Shown: positions 15,504 to 24,271, numbered from the stretch's first letter. The stretch is 48,323 bases of DNA from Thermoleophilia bacterium (GCA_025928515.1 JAICJI010000013.1:1-48323), one strand, 5' to 3'. A program made the numbers and translations. The notes: generated by a model not told the origin, from the sequence alone.

Positions 15504-17174
15504 ATGAGCAGCCGAATTCGGCGTTCGCTCGTGTTCACGGCCATTCTGGCCCTCTTGCTCGGGGCAGCCGGAGCCACGGCACCGGCCGGTCTCGCAGCCA
15601 ACCCGACCAACACCAAGGTCGCTGGGATCAACGTCGACTCGACGACGATTCCGCAACTCGAGGCGTTGATGAGCTCGCATCGGATCAACGCGGTGATGTT
15701 GACGAACTTCTATCTCCGCAGGATCCGGCAGCTCAACCCGATCCTGCATGCGGTGATCACGGTGAGCCCGACGGCGCTCGCCGACGCGCGCGCTGCCGAC
15801 GCGGCCCGGCGCAGTGGCGACAGCCGCCCGTTGCTCGGGATCCCGATCATCGTCAAGGACAACATCGACACCTCCGGGATGCCGACGACGGCCGGCTCTT
15901 GGGCGCTCGCCGGCAGCATGCCCGGCGACGCCTTCGTCGTGCAGCGGCTGAAGGCCGCCGGCGCGATCATCATCGCGAAGGCCAACCTGTCGGAGTGGGC
16001 CAACTTCCGGTCGGCACCGTCGTCGAGTGGGTGGACCGGCATCGAGGGCCAGACGAACATGCCGTTCGTGCTCGACCGCAACCCGTGCGGGTCGAGCTCG
16101 GGCTCGGGCGTCGCTGCCGCTGCCGACCTAGCAGCCGCTGCCGTCGGCACGGAGACGGACGGCTCGGTCGTCTGCCCGTCCGGTGCCAACGGTGACGTCG
16201 GGATCAAGCCCACTCTCGGGCTGTGGAGCCGTGCAGGCGTCGTCCCGATCAGCGCCAACCAGGACAGCGCCGGCCCGATCGCCCGCAACGTGACCGACGC
16301 CGCCGTCCTGCTGGGCGCGGCGACCGGTGTCGACGCCAACGATCCGGCGACGGCCGCTCAGACGGGCCACGCCCTCACCGACTACACGCAGTTCCTCGAT
16401 CCCAACGCGCTCGCGGGCGCTCGCATCGGCGTCTGGCGCGCGGGCACGTTCGACGACGGGCTCGTGGGGTCCGTGATGGATCCGATCCTCGCCAACGTGA
16501 AGGCGGCGCTCGAGGCGCAAGGCGCGACCGTGGTCGATCCGACCGACATCGACCTGTCGGCCACCGCGAACGAGACGGACGCGCTCCTGTGCGAGTTCAA
16601 GTCCGACATCGCGACGTACCTCCAGACCTACGTCCACGGTACGAATCCCGTCACGGGCGCGCCGTACCCGCAGACGCTCGCCGACCTGATCGCGTTCGAC
16701 CAGGCTCACCAGAACCTCGAGGGCCCATGGAACGACGTGATCTTCCAGGCAGCCGATGCGACGAACGGCCGTGACGCGGCATGTGCCCAACTCCGGGACG
16801 AGACGACGCCGCCCGTCCAGGCGTCGGTCAACGACGTCATGGCCGCCAACAACCTCGACGCGGTCGTCGCGTTGACGAACGGTCCCGCCTGGCCGAGCAA
16901 CGCCGACCCGAACGAGGGTGACCTGAACGGTCACTTCGAGCTCTTCGTGGGCTCGTCGTCAGCGGCGGCGGTGTCGGGGTACCCCGACATCACGGTGCCG
17001 GCCGGCCACGACGACGGACTGCCGATCGGGATCACCTTCATCGGCGGCCAGTGGGCCGAGCCGAAGCTGATCGGCTACGCGTACGACTTCGAGCAGGCGA
17101 CGCACATCCGGGTGCCGCCGCAGTTCATCCCGACGATCGGGGATGCGCTCTTCCCCGGCGTCCCGAACCCGTAG
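15504..17174 (+). CDS. Secreted amidase (amidase signature family)
   Basis: 556 aa: signal peptide (SLVFTAILALLLGAAGATAPA) followed by a complete amidase-signature enzyme. The Ser-cisSer-Lys triad is visible: Lys in GIPIIVKDNIDT (near 117), the cis-Ser in NPCGSSSGSGVAAAA (near 195) and the nucleophile Ser in GTETDGSVVCPSG (near 218). The family hydrolyses carboxamides; extracellular members act on peptide amides or plant and soil amides. The C-terminal SGYPDITVPAG and GLPIGITFIGGQW segments are also typical. ATG 15504 follows GGGGGAGG. A long terminator follows the gene. Confidence 0.9.
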   Translation: MSSRIRRSLVFTAILALLLGAAGATAPAGLAANPTNTKVAGINVDSTTIPQLEALMSSHRINAVMLTNFYLRRIRQLNPILHAVITVSPTALADARAADAARRSGDSRPLLGIPIIVKDNIDTSGMPTTAGSWALAGSMPGDAFVVQRLKAAGAIIIAKANLSEWANFRSAPSSSGWTGIEGQTNMPFVLDRNPCGSSSGSGVAAAADLAAAAVGTETDGSVVCPSGANGDVGIKPTLGLWSRAGVVPISANQDSAGPIARNVTDAAVLLGAATGVDANDPATAAQTGHALTDYTQFLDPNALAGARIGVWRAGTFDDGLVGSVMDPILANVKAALEAQGATVVDPTDIDLSATANETDALLCEFKSDIATYLQTYVHGTNPVTGAPYPQTLADLIAFDQAHQNLEGPWNDVIFQAADATNGRDAACAQLRDETTPPVQASVNDVMAANNLDAVVALTNGPAWPSNADPNEGDLNGHFELFVGSSSAAAVSGYPDITVPAGHDDGLPIGITFIGGQWAEPKLIGYAYDFEQATHIRVPPQFIPTIGDALFPGVPNP

Positions 17175-17193
17175 CCCAGCCCGAGCGGGACAT

Positions 17194-17238
17194 GCAGCGG
17201 GAAGCCCCGGCCGCCAGTCGGCCGGGGCTTCCCGCTGC
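17194..17238. terminator. Very strong bidirectional terminator hairpin
   Basis: A perfect 19-bp inverted repeat (17194-17212 with 17220-17238) around the 7-nt loop GCCAGTC, between the convergent ends of the amidase gene and the small gene at 17248. Confidence 0.85.
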
Positions 17239-17247
17239 ACCGAGCGG

Positions 17248-17535
17248 TCAGGGGCCGAGAAGGTGCTTGGCCTCGAACCACTCCTCGGGCGGAGGACCAC
17301 CCACGGCCGACTCGTCGCCGAGCGCCAGCTTGACTGCGGGCAGGAGCCGCTCCTCCGCAAACTTGGCGAAAGCCTCCCGCGACTCCCAGATGCTGACGGC
17401 CTTCCAGCGGCCGTCGACCTCGCCGGCCGCACGCACGATCAGGCCGTCGGGCTTCTCGTCGCCGATCAGGTCGCTGACCCGCTGATGGTCGTCCCAGGTG
17501 TGGTTGGCGGCGTGCTGGATCTGAACCCAGGTCAT
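17248..17535 (-). CDS. Small ABM-like (dimeric alpha/beta barrel) protein
   Basis: 95 aa: MTWVQIQHAANHTWDDHQRVSDLIG, then DGLIVRAAGEVDGRWKAVSIWESREAFAKFAEERLLPAV. The pattern strand - helix - 'GLIVRAAG' strand - 'WKAVSIWES' strand - helix is that of antibiotic-biosynthesis-monooxygenase-like barrels, including the W-E-S-x-E-x-F-x-x-F signature. Such proteins are mostly cytoplasmic dimers of unclear substrate. Divergent from the two-component operon. ATG is preceded by GGAGGTGA. Confidence 0.7.
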   Translation of the reverse strand: MTWVQIQHAANHTWDDHQRVSDLIGDEKPDGLIVRAAGEVDGRWKAVSIWESREAFAKFAEERLLPAVKLALGDESAVGGPPPEEWFEAKHLLGP

Positions 17536-17595
17536 TGCTCTTCACCTCCGTTGGGGGTCGGCGGGCGACGCTAACCGCGGCGGGTGGGAAGGTCG

Positions 17596-17640
17596 TCAGG
17601 GCGATCCCTGAAGCACGCTGCGATTCAGGGCTGCCCCTGA
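17596..17640. promoter_or_regulatory. Paired palindromes TCAGGG-N4-CCCTGA upstream of the receiver-kinase operon
   Basis: Two perfect 16-bp palindromes, 17596-17611 (centre CGAT) and 17625-17640 (centre CTGC), separated by 13 bp, so their centres are 29 bp apart. The second ends 27 bp before the receiver gene start. The same pair with identical spacing lies at 20377-20421. They are probable operators of the NarL-type regulator encoded at 19736, implying autoregulation. Confidence 0.7.
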
Positions 17641-17667
17641 CCGCTCCGGTGCGACGATCACGCGGCG

Positions 17668-18021
17668 ATGCGCGTCCTCGTCGTCGACGACCATCCGAGC
17701 TTTCGGCGGCTGGCCAAGCGCCTGCTGGCGGAGGCGGGATTCGCGGTGGTCGGCGAGGCCGCCGACGCCGAGGGTGCGGTTCGAGAGGCGAAGCGCCTGC
17801 GTCCCGACGCAGTGCTGCTCGACGTCGTCCTGCCGGATCGATCGGGCCTGACCGTGGCGCGCCAGCTCGCGGTCGGGCGCGACGGGCCACGCGTCGTCTT
17901 GACTTCGAGTCGCAGCAGATCAGACTTCGGAGATTCGTTCGAATGGCCTCCAGGATGCAGATTTCTGCCGAAGCACGAGTTGACGCCCGCCCGGCTGCGG
18001 GACGCGCTTCGACAGCCCTGA
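17668..18021 (+). CDS. Stand-alone response-regulator receiver
   Basis: 117 aa, one CheY-like domain and no output domain. The acidic pair is in VLVVDDHPSF, the phosphoacceptor is D52 in VLLDVVLP, the conserved Thr/Ser is in VVLTSSRS and the Lys in FLPKHEL. It lies first in an operon with a histidine kinase and a LuxR-type regulator. Its end overlaps the predicted kinase start by 79 bp in another frame. It may be a phosphate sink or a second receiver for the same kinase. Confidence 0.85.
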   Translation: MRVLVVDDHPSFRRLAKRLLAEAGFAVVGEAADAEGAVREAKRLRPDAVLLDVVLPDRSGLTVARQLAVGRDGPRVVLTSSRSRSDFGDSFEWPPGCRFLPKHELTPARLRDALRQP

Positions 18022-19748
18022 GCGCGCACCGGGTGCGCACGGTCGCGGCCGTGCTCGCACTGGCGACGCTGGCTCTGTGGCTGCTGGACGTGTTCCGTCA
18101 GTTGCAGCTCGGCGTCGCCGACTCGGGGCTCGCGTTCTACGCGGTGGCGGGGGTTGCCGGAGTCGCCGCCGCCGTCGCGGTTGCACGACAACCGGGCCGC
18201 GAGCAGATGGGGCTCGTGATCGCAGGCTGGCTCGTCCTCTCGGTCCTCGACGACCTGTCGGTGGACTGGCCGGTCTCGCGAACGGCCACGACGGTATGGA
18301 TGCTCGCGCACGGGCTGGCGCCGGCGGCGTACGGGTGGATGGTGCTCGCGTATCCGTCGGGACGCATCCGCGCGCGCAGCGAGCGTGCACTCGTCGGACT
18401 CGCCGCCGCCTTCGGGCTCGTGTGGATGGGCGCGCCGCTGTTGTTCTTCCATCCCGGCGGCTGCGCGGCGTGCGCACCGCGTGTCTCGTCGCTTCTGTAC
18501 ACGGGAACGACCTTCGACTATCTCCCGGTCGGCCAGGCATCGTGGGCCGCCTTCATCGCGCTCGGCGTGTGGTTCTGTGCGCTGCTCGTGCGGCGATTGC
18601 GTGCCGCTCCACCCGGAGCACGAGCGACGTTGCTGCCGCTCGGGCTCGCGGTCTTCTTCGCCGCGGCAGAGTTCATCGCGCAGCGCGTCGTCTGGCTTGG
18701 AGGATGGCCCGGCCCCCTGCCGGCGCTCGACTGGATCGATCGCGCGAATGCGCTCATCCTGCCGCTCGCCATCTTCGCGGGGCTGGCTGCGATCCGAAGC
18801 CGGCGTGGTCCGCTCGGGGACCTCGTCGTCGAGCTCGGGCGGGCACGTCCGGGCGAGGTGCGAGGAGCGCTCGCTCACACGCTCGGCGATCCGACGCTCG
18901 AGCTCGCCCTCTGGCTTCCGGATCAACGTGCATTCGTCGACGAGGCGGGAGACCCCGTCGGCACGACTGCGGTCGGGGACGGGCGCGCGTTGACGGTGAT
19001 CGGCCCGCCCGGGGACCCTCTGGCCGCATTGATCCACGACGATCGCCTGCTGGGGCAGCGGTCGCTGCTCGAGGCGGCGGGCTCGGCGGGACGGCTCGCG
19101 CTCGAGAACACCCGCCTGCAGGCGGAGCTCCGCGTCCAGCTCGCCGAGCTCCGCGCCTCGCGCTCGCGCATCGTCGAGGCGGGTGACGCCGAGCGGCGGC
19201 GCCTCGAGCGCGACCTCCACGACGGAGCCCAGCAGCGATTGCTCGCGCTCGGTCTGGCGCTCCAGCTGCTCCGGGACGGCAGCGGCGACCACGAGCTGCT
19301 CGTGCAGGCGGAGGCCGAGCTGCAGACGGCGCTGCGTGAGCTCCGCGATCTTGCGCGCGGTATCCACCCGACGATCCTCAGCGAGCAGGGGCTCGTGCCG
19401 GCCGTCCGGAGCCTGGGCGATCGCGCGCCCGTTCCGGTCCGGGTCGTGGGAGACGAGGAGCGTTACCCGGTCGCGATCGAAACCGCGCTCTACTTCGTCG
19501 TCGCCGAGGCACTGGCGAACGTCGCGAAGCATGCAGCTGCGCAGACGGCCGTGGTCTCGTTCGCTCGAGAGAACGGGAGGCTCCGAGTCGAGGTGACGGA
19601 CGACGGCCGCGGCGGAGCAGTCGCGCGCGCGGGCGGAGGGCTGCAAGGGCTCGCCGACCGCGTCGCGGCCGCGGGCGGCACGTTTGCGATCGCGAGCGAG
19701 CCCGGCACCGGCACGACGCTTCAGGTCGAGGTGCCGTGCGAGTCGTGA
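17943..19748 (+). CDS. Membrane histidine kinase (HisKA_3 type)
   Basis: About 601 aa. The N-terminal half has roughly six membrane segments (TVAAVLALATLALWLLDVF, FYAVAGVAGVAAAVAVA, LVGLAAAFGLVWMGAPLLFF, ATLLPLGLAVFFAAAEFI and others). A coiled linker (ENTRLQAELRVQLAELRASR) leads to the dimerisation/phosphorylation helix with H426 in ERDLHDGAQQRLLALGLALQ, then an HATPase domain with EALANVAKHA and TDDGRGG. This is the NarX/DesK class that phosphorylates LuxR-type regulators. Start ATG 17943 has GGAGA 9 bp upstream; GTG 18032 is an alternative that would remove the overlap with the receiver gene. Confidence 0.85.
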   Translation: MASRMQISAEARVDARPAAGRASTALSAHRVRTVAAVLALATLALWLLDVFRQLQLGVADSGLAFYAVAGVAGVAAAVAVARQPGREQMGLVIAGWLVLSVLDDLSVDWPVSRTATTVWMLAHGLAPAAYGWMVLAYPSGRIRARSERALVGLAAAFGLVWMGAPLLFFHPGGCAACAPRVSSLLYTGTTFDYLPVGQASWAAFIALGVWFCALLVRRLRAAPPGARATLLPLGLAVFFAAAEFIAQRVVWLGGWPGPLPALDWIDRANALILPLAIFAGLAAIRSRRGPLGDLVVELGRARPGEVRGALAHTLGDPTLELALWLPDQRAFVDEAGDPVGTTAVGDGRALTVIGPPGDPLAALIHDDRLLGQRSLLEAAGSAGRLALENTRLQAELRVQLAELRASRSRIVEAGDAERRRLERDLHDGAQQRLLALGLALQLLRDGSGDHELLVQAEAELQTALRELRDLARGIHPTILSEQGLVPAVRSLGDRAPVPVRVVGDEERYPVAIETALYFVVAEALANVAKHAAAQTAVVSFARENGRLRVEVTDDGRGGAVARAGGGLQGLADRVAAAGGTFAIASEPGTGTTLQVEVPCES

Positions 19749-20386
19749 TCGCCGACGACTCTGCAGTGGTCCGCGAAGGCCTGCGGCACGCGCTGCAGGC
19801 GCACGGACACGAGGTCGTCGGTACCGCGGCCGACGGCGAAGAGCTCCTCGACTGCGTCCAACGCGAGGAGCCCCAGGTCGCGCTCGTCGACATCAGGATG
19901 CCCCCGACCCACACGAGCGAAGGGCTCGATGCCGCCTCGGCGATCCGTGAGCGCTCGCCGGACGTGGCGTTGCTCGTTCTCTCCCAGTACGTCGACGCGG
20001 ACTACGCGCTCACGCTCCTGCGCGAAAGCCCCGCACGGAGCGGCTATCTGCTCAAGGATCGGATCACCGACTTGACCGCGCTGCTCGAGGCCATCGAGCG
20101 GGTCGCCCGTGGAGAGACGGTCGTCGACCCGGAGCTGGTCGACCTCCTGCTGCACCGGCCGGCCAGCGAGAGCCGTCTCGCGCACCTCAGCGACCGGGAG
20201 CGAACGGTGCTGGCGCTCCTCGCCGAGGGGCTCAGCGACCGGGCTATCGCCGCACGTCTCTGGCTCACCCAGAAGACGGTCGAGACCCACGTCCGTCACA
20301 TCCTCGCCAAGCTGTCGCTGCCGCCGGACGCCGACCACAACCGGCGCGTCCTGGCGGTCCTCACCTTTCTCCGCAGTCAGGGCTGA
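19736..20386 (+). CDS. NarL/LuxR-type response regulator
   Basis: 216 aa: receiver domain (VVIADDSAVVREGL; phosphoacceptor D52 in VALVDIRMPP; Lys in GYLLKDRI), then a LuxR-type helix-turn-helix at about 149-191 (LSDRERTVLALLAEGLSDRAIA ... KTVETHVRHILAKL). GTG start overlaps the kinase end by 13 bp, so the two are coupled. The likely DNA target is the TCAGGG-N4-CCCTGA pair found both before the operon and just after this gene, upstream of the secreted protein at 20480; the stop codon itself lies within the first of those sites. Confidence 0.92.
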   Translation: MRVVIADDSAVVREGLRHALQAHGHEVVGTAADGEELLDCVQREEPQVALVDIRMPPTHTSEGLDAASAIRERSPDVALLVLSQYVDADYALTLLRESPARSGYLLKDRITDLTALLEAIERVARGETVVDPELVDLLLHRPASESRLAHLSDRERTVLALLAEGLSDRAIAARLWLTQKTVETHVRHILAKLSLPPDADHNRRVLAVLTFLRSQG

Positions 20387-20421
20387 CCCTGAACCCCGGC
20401 CGTCTTCAGGGATGCCCCTGA
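20377..20421. promoter_or_regulatory. Second pair of TCAGGG-N4-CCCTGA palindromes
   Basis: Perfect palindromes at 20377-20392 (centre CTGA) and 20406-20421 (centre ATGC), again 13 bp apart, 58 bp upstream of the secreted-protein gene at 20480. Half-sites and spacing are identical to the pair at 17596-17640. Confidence 0.7.
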
Positions 20422-20479
20422 TGACCGGCCGGACCGTCGCGCTCTACGGTCGCCGCGGCCCCCGGAACTGGAGGATCGA

Positions 20480-20929
20480 ATGAAAACGACGCTTCTGCTC
20501 GCAGCCACGATCGGTGTGGTCGTCGCCGTCTACGCGGCGCAATCGGCAGCCGCGCCGAACACGTGGACGACCGAGCACTACCTGGCGAAAGAGAGTTGGC
20601 ACGCGTTCGCCGACGTCGGCCGGAAGGACAACGGCGGCCCGGACGACATCTACGCCGCCCAGCAGCAGCTGAAGACTCCGGCCGGTCACCCGGCGGGTGT
20701 CGTCAACGGGTACGGAGTCAACCTGCACCGGCCCTACGTGTTCTTCCACTGGACGGCCGCGTTGCGGGCCGGGACGTTGACGCTCGTCGGTGCGGTCGAC
20801 CTCCGGAGCAAGACGGCCGTGTATCCGCTCGAGGGCGGGACCGGCCGCTACGCCGGAGCTCGCGGAACCGTCACGCTCACCGACGACGGCTCGAAGGGAA
20901 GCCTCGTCACCGTCCGCTACCGCACCTAG
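20480..20929 (+). CDS. Secreted allene-oxide-cyclase/dirigent-like barrel protein
   Basis: 149 aa with a signal peptide (TLLLAATIGVVVAVYAAQSAAA). The mature part ends with VYPLEGGTGRYAGARGTVTLTDDGSKG, the strand-turn pattern of allene oxide cyclase and dirigent-type beta barrels (GGTGxYxGARG). Bacterial members of this fold are mostly uncharacterised secreted proteins. ATG follows GGAGGATCGA. It is the apparent target of the upstream two-component system, since a pair of the system's putative operators lies in its promoter. No catalytic residues can be assigned. Confidence 0.75.
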   Translation: MKTTLLLAATIGVVVAVYAAQSAAAPNTWTTEHYLAKESWHAFADVGRKDNGGPDDIYAAQQQLKTPAGHPAGVVNGYGVNLHRPYVFFHWTAALRAGTLTLVGAVDLRSKTAVYPLEGGTGRYAGARGTVTLTDDGSKGSLVTVRYRT

Positions 20930-21105
20930 GTACTAGTCCGCATCGTCGCTGTGGCATCACCCGATGCTCGACTCCCACCCTCCTGACAGCGTTGGCCGCG
21001 CGGGTGCCGGCTGTTCCAAGATCGACGGCTGCAGAATCGGTCGGCGCCCGCCACTCACCGCAGGATCGGCTAACCAGTTCGTAGGTCCGAGCGTCCGAAA
21101 CAGCA

Positions 21106-22449
21106 ATGCGAGTCCGCGTGCTCGTGCTGTTGCTGGTCGTCGCCGCATTCGCGGTCGCCGGTTCTGCGTCCGCTCGGCGCGCCGGGTTGCACGGCATGCA
21201 TCCGTGCCCCGGGGTCACCGGATTCACGTGCTCGACGCTCGACGTCCCGCTCGATCGTGCGGACTCCTCGCGCGGGACGCTGCATCTGCAAGTGGGCGCG
21301 GGGGACAACGTGCATGCGCCGCGCGGCGTGCTGCTCGTGCTCTCGGGCGGGCCGGGACAGCCGGGGCTGCCGATCCTCGACGGCTACCTCGATCCTGCGC
21401 TCTCGGCCGAGCAGGGCAAGTACCGCATCGTCGTCTTAGACCAGCGCGGGACCGGCGCCGGCGCGCTCGACTGCGCGGCGCTCCAGCACGAGATGGGGAG
21501 CTCGGACCTCACTCCGCCGAGCGCGGCCGCCGTCCGTGCCTGCTCGACGCAGCTGGGAGCGCGACGGCAGTTCTTCGGCACCGACGATGTCGTCGCCGAC
21601 ATTGATGCCCTCCGGCAAGAGCTCGGTGTCGACAAATGGTCGCTCGACGGGATCTCGTACGGGACGTACGTCGGCGAGCGCTACGCGCTGGCTCATCCCT
21701 CACACGTCTCTAAGCTCGTGCTCGACTCGGTCGTGCCGCAGGTGGGGGAGACCGACCTCGGCCTCGTGGAGTTCGCAGCCGTCCGGCGGGTTCTCCGCTC
21801 TGTCTGCGGCTCGCGCTGCGTGTCGGACCTCGCAACGGTGGTGCGCCGCGATCGACTCGGGCCGCAGTTGTTCGACGCGCTGACCTTCGACAGCATCGCC
21901 GACCCCACGTATCGCAAGTTCTGGAATGTGCCGGCAGCGCTGCACGCCGCACGTCGGGGCAACAGGAAACGGCTGAACGCGTTCCTCGCCGCTGCGTCCC
22001 GCTATCAGCGCGACACGCCGGCGGCCGCGCTCGACCAGGGATTGCACGCGAGCGCTCTGTGCGCCGATTGGCGCTATCCGTGGGGTACCTCCGCTGTACC
22101 GCTCGCCGGTCGCAAGGCGAAGCTCCGAGCAGCGGTAGCGCGCATCCCGGCCACGAAGCTCTATCCGTTCGATGCTCGGACGGCTTCCGGCAACGGGTTC
22201 GTCCGGCAGTGCCTGCCGTGGGCGCCGACGACGCCGACGCCGCTGCCGCACGGCAGGTTGCGCGTGCCGACGCTGCTCGTGAACGGCACGGACGACCTGT
22301 CGACGCCGCTCGCGTGGGCTCGCCAGGAGCTCTCGCTGACGACGCACGGGAAGCTGGTCCTCGTCCGGGGGGCCGGCCACTCGGTGCAGGGCCGCGCCGT
22401 CAGCAACGCCGGCCGCCGGGCGGTCGCGCGCTTCCTGCTCGGCAGCTGA
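21106..22449 (+). CDS. Secreted alpha/beta-hydrolase (tripeptidyl-aminopeptidase-like)
   Basis: 447 aa with a signal peptide (VLVLLLVVAAFAVAGSASA). The alpha/beta-hydrolase core shows the oxyanion segment LVLSGGPGQPG, the strand IVVLDQRGTGAGALDC, the nucleophile elbow DGISYGTYVGERYA (Ser in GISYG), a late acidic residue in VNGTDDLSTP and the catalytic His in GAGHSVQ. This order and the C-terminal TAP-like region match secreted actinobacterial peptidases that remove peptides from the N-terminus. Cysteines in HPCPGVTGFTCSTLDVPLD are typical of the subfamily. Transcribed alone. Confidence 0.88.
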   Translation: MRVRVLVLLLVVAAFAVAGSASARRAGLHGMHPCPGVTGFTCSTLDVPLDRADSSRGTLHLQVGAGDNVHAPRGVLLVLSGGPGQPGLPILDGYLDPALSAEQGKYRIVVLDQRGTGAGALDCAALQHEMGSSDLTPPSAAAVRACSTQLGARRQFFGTDDVVADIDALRQELGVDKWSLDGISYGTYVGERYALAHPSHVSKLVLDSVVPQVGETDLGLVEFAAVRRVLRSVCGSRCVSDLATVVRRDRLGPQLFDALTFDSIADPTYRKFWNVPAALHAARRGNRKRLNAFLAAASRYQRDTPAAALDQGLHASALCADWRYPWGTSAVPLAGRKAKLRAAVARIPATKLYPFDARTASGNGFVRQCLPWAPTTPTPLPHGRLRVPTLLVNGTDDLSTPLAWARQELSLTTHGKLVLVRGAGHSVQGRAVSNAGRRAVARFLLGS

Positions 22450-22501
22450 ATTCCCCCAGTCGGGTGACAGGAACGCGGGGCTCGGCGATGGATTGGTCGG
22501 C

Positions 22502-23575
22502 ATGTCCGCGGCCGTGCACCTCGACACCGGCATACCTGCCGCCGTCGTCCTCGTCGCGCTCGCTGCGCTTGCGAGTCGCGTGCGGGTGGTCGTCGCTCGA
22601 CGCACGAGCGTTTCGCTGGCCGGCCCGTTCGTCGTCGCCGCGGCACTCGTAGGCGGGCCGCTCGTCGGAGTCTGCGCCGGCGCATCGACCGGCGCCGGCG
22701 TGGGAGCGCTGCAAGGATTCGCGGTCGGCCTGGTGTGGGAGCAATTCGCACACCACGGCGTCTCGGGGGCGGTGACCGGCACCGCGTTCGGGCTCCTGGC
22801 CGGATTCGCGACGAACGGTCGCAGGGCTTCATGGCGGACGAGCTTCCTGCTCTGGGCTCTGCCGGCGCCGCTGCTCGTCGCCTTCCTCTACATCGACGAG
22901 ACGGCACCGGGGCTTGCGCTGGCGTTTGCGGCAGGCCTGCTGCTCGCGATCGCGGTGGGAAACCTCTCGCGGCGCGGGTTGGAGGACACCCTGGCGAAGG
23001 AGCGCACACGCGCTCGAGTCGACGCGCTGACGAAAGCACCGAATCGCCACGCGCTCGCCGAGGCCCTCGCGGCCGAGCAGGCCCGGATCCGACGCGGCGC
23101 ACGCCCGGCCGCGCTCTGCTTCCTCGACCTCGACCGTTTCAAGACGGTCAACGACACGTACGGCTATGCAGCCGGTGACGCGCTGCTCGTGGATCTCTAC
23201 GAGCGGCTCCGGAGTGAGCTCCGCGCCAGCGACGTCGTCTTTCGCTGGGGCGGCGAGGAGTTCGTCGTGCTCGCACCGCAGGTCGAGGGCGCGGAGCTCG
23301 CGGACTTCGCCGAGCGCCTTCGGTTGCTGGTGGCGACCAGGCCGTTCGCGATCGACGGGCGGCCGCGCACGATCACGAGCTCGGTCGGAGCGGTGCTCCT
23401 CGACGAGACACGTCCGGCCGAGCGCGCGCTCGAGGCTGCGGGCCGCCTCGTCCGCAAGGCCAAGCTGACCCGCAACGCGGCCGTGGTCGACACGGCCGTC
23501 CCGAAGCCGTCCTCCCTGGCACGGCGGCCGAGGGAGGACGGCCGAAGGATCGAGCGCTACCTGGCCGCTCGGTAG
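22502..23575 (+). CDS. Membrane-bound diguanylate cyclase
   Basis: 357 aa. The N-terminal 165 residues form several membrane helices (AAVVLVALAALASRVRVVVA, FVVAAALVGGPLVGVCAGAS, LALAFAAGLLLAIAVG). A GGDEF domain follows: DALTKAPNRHAL, FLDLDRFKTVND and the active motif GGEEF near 249. An RASD sequence five residues before GGEEF is a product-inhibition (I) site, so feedback-controlled c-di-GMP synthesis is expected. ATG 22502 was chosen over TTG 22493. The gene ends 19 bp inside the convergent secreted-protein gene. Confidence 0.88.
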   Translation: MSAAVHLDTGIPAAVVLVALAALASRVRVVVARRTSVSLAGPFVVAAALVGGPLVGVCAGASTGAGVGALQGFAVGLVWEQFAHHGVSGAVTGTAFGLLAGFATNGRRASWRTSFLLWALPAPLLVAFLYIDETAPGLALAFAAGLLLAIAVGNLSRRGLEDTLAKERTRARVDALTKAPNRHALAEALAAEQARIRRGARPAALCFLDLDRFKTVNDTYGYAAGDALLVDLYERLRSELRASDVVFRWGGEEFVVLAPQVEGAELADFAERLRLLVATRPFAIDGRPRTITSSVGAVLLDETRPAERALEAAGRLVRKAKLTRNAAVVDTAVPKPSSLARRPREDGRRIERYLAAR

Positions 23576-24027
23576 GAGACGTTGATCATCTGGGTGATGC
23601 CCGGTGCCGGGTGCGCCATGTAATGGCCCGCCGACGACGGGATTCCCGAGTCGCCGAGGAAACTCGGGTCACTGGCCGAGTCGATGACGAAGTCACCCGT
23701 GTTCGGGTCGATGTGGGCTGCGCTGATGTCCACGTCGACGCGCCCACCGCCGGCGCCACCTCCGCCGACCGTGTGGCCGCAATCGGCTCCGTGGAGGTCG
23801 CCGGTGATCGAGCCGTCCGACCATCGGTCGAACTCGACCCAGCCCCAGAAACCACCCGTGCCTCCTTGAGCTCCGCAGATCGTTGGGTTGTCGCAGTTGA
23901 ACGAGACCCCGACCTGCCATGTGTCGTGGCTCGCCCCACCGCCATACGCGCCGGCCGAAGTGGCAAACCCAGCCGACACCGTGGCCGCCGCAATGAGCGC
24001 AGCCACCAGAATCACCGAACGCCGCAT
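23557..24027 (-). CDS. Secreted protein of unknown function
   Basis: 156 aa with a signal peptide (SVILVAALIAAATVSAGFATSAGA). The mature part has three cysteines (FNCDNPTICGAQ; GADCGHTVGGGG), a glycine-rich GGGGAGGG turn and a tail AHPAPGITQMINVSYRA. It resembles small secreted beta-sandwich proteins of soil actinobacteria but I cannot name a family. GGGGAG lies 7 bp before ATG. The 3' end overlaps the diguanylate cyclase end. Confidence 0.65.
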   Translation of the reverse strand: MRRSVILVAALIAAATVSAGFATSAGAYGGGASHDTWQVGVSFNCDNPTICGAQGGTGGFWGWVEFDRWSDGSITGDLHGADCGHTVGGGGAGGGRVDVDISAAHIDPNTGDFVIDSASDPSFLGDSGIPSSAGHYMAHPAPGITQMINVSYRAAR

Positions 24028-24138
24028 GAGTAACTCCCCTCTCTCTGTTGTTCTTTGTCGCGGCCAGGGAGTCTGGACTGGCGCTCTCGTAGTGTCAACG
24101 CTTGGCTCGACTCACGCGCTGGAAGAAGCCAGCGCCGA

Positions 24139-24184
24139 TTGAACGGTCAGTCAATTCTGTGCGAAATATTGACTGAATAGTCAA
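24139..24184. promoter_or_regulatory. Two TetR-like operator palindromes upstream of the sedolisin operon
   Basis: In a markedly AT-rich gap, site A (24139-24154) reads TTGACTGACCGTTCAA on the minus strand and site B (24169-24184) reads TTGACTGAATAGTCAA. They share 12 of 16 bases; site B is a perfect dyad TTGACT-GAAT-AGTCAA. Centres are 30 bp apart, about three helical turns. Such sites are typical of TetR-family repressors; none is encoded in the window. Confidence 0.55.
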
Positions 24185-24271
24185 TCGGAAAGAAAAGTTT
24201 AGAAAACTGCAAAGGGGTGGAAAAAACAGGCGCTGCATTGTCCAGTCATCCACTCCTCGGAGGAGAAACCG

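Noticed and set aside
17658-19646. Minus-strand frame of 662 codons opposite the histidine kinase
   Set aside because: Shadow of the kinase and receiver genes; composition is Arg/Glu-rich without motifs.
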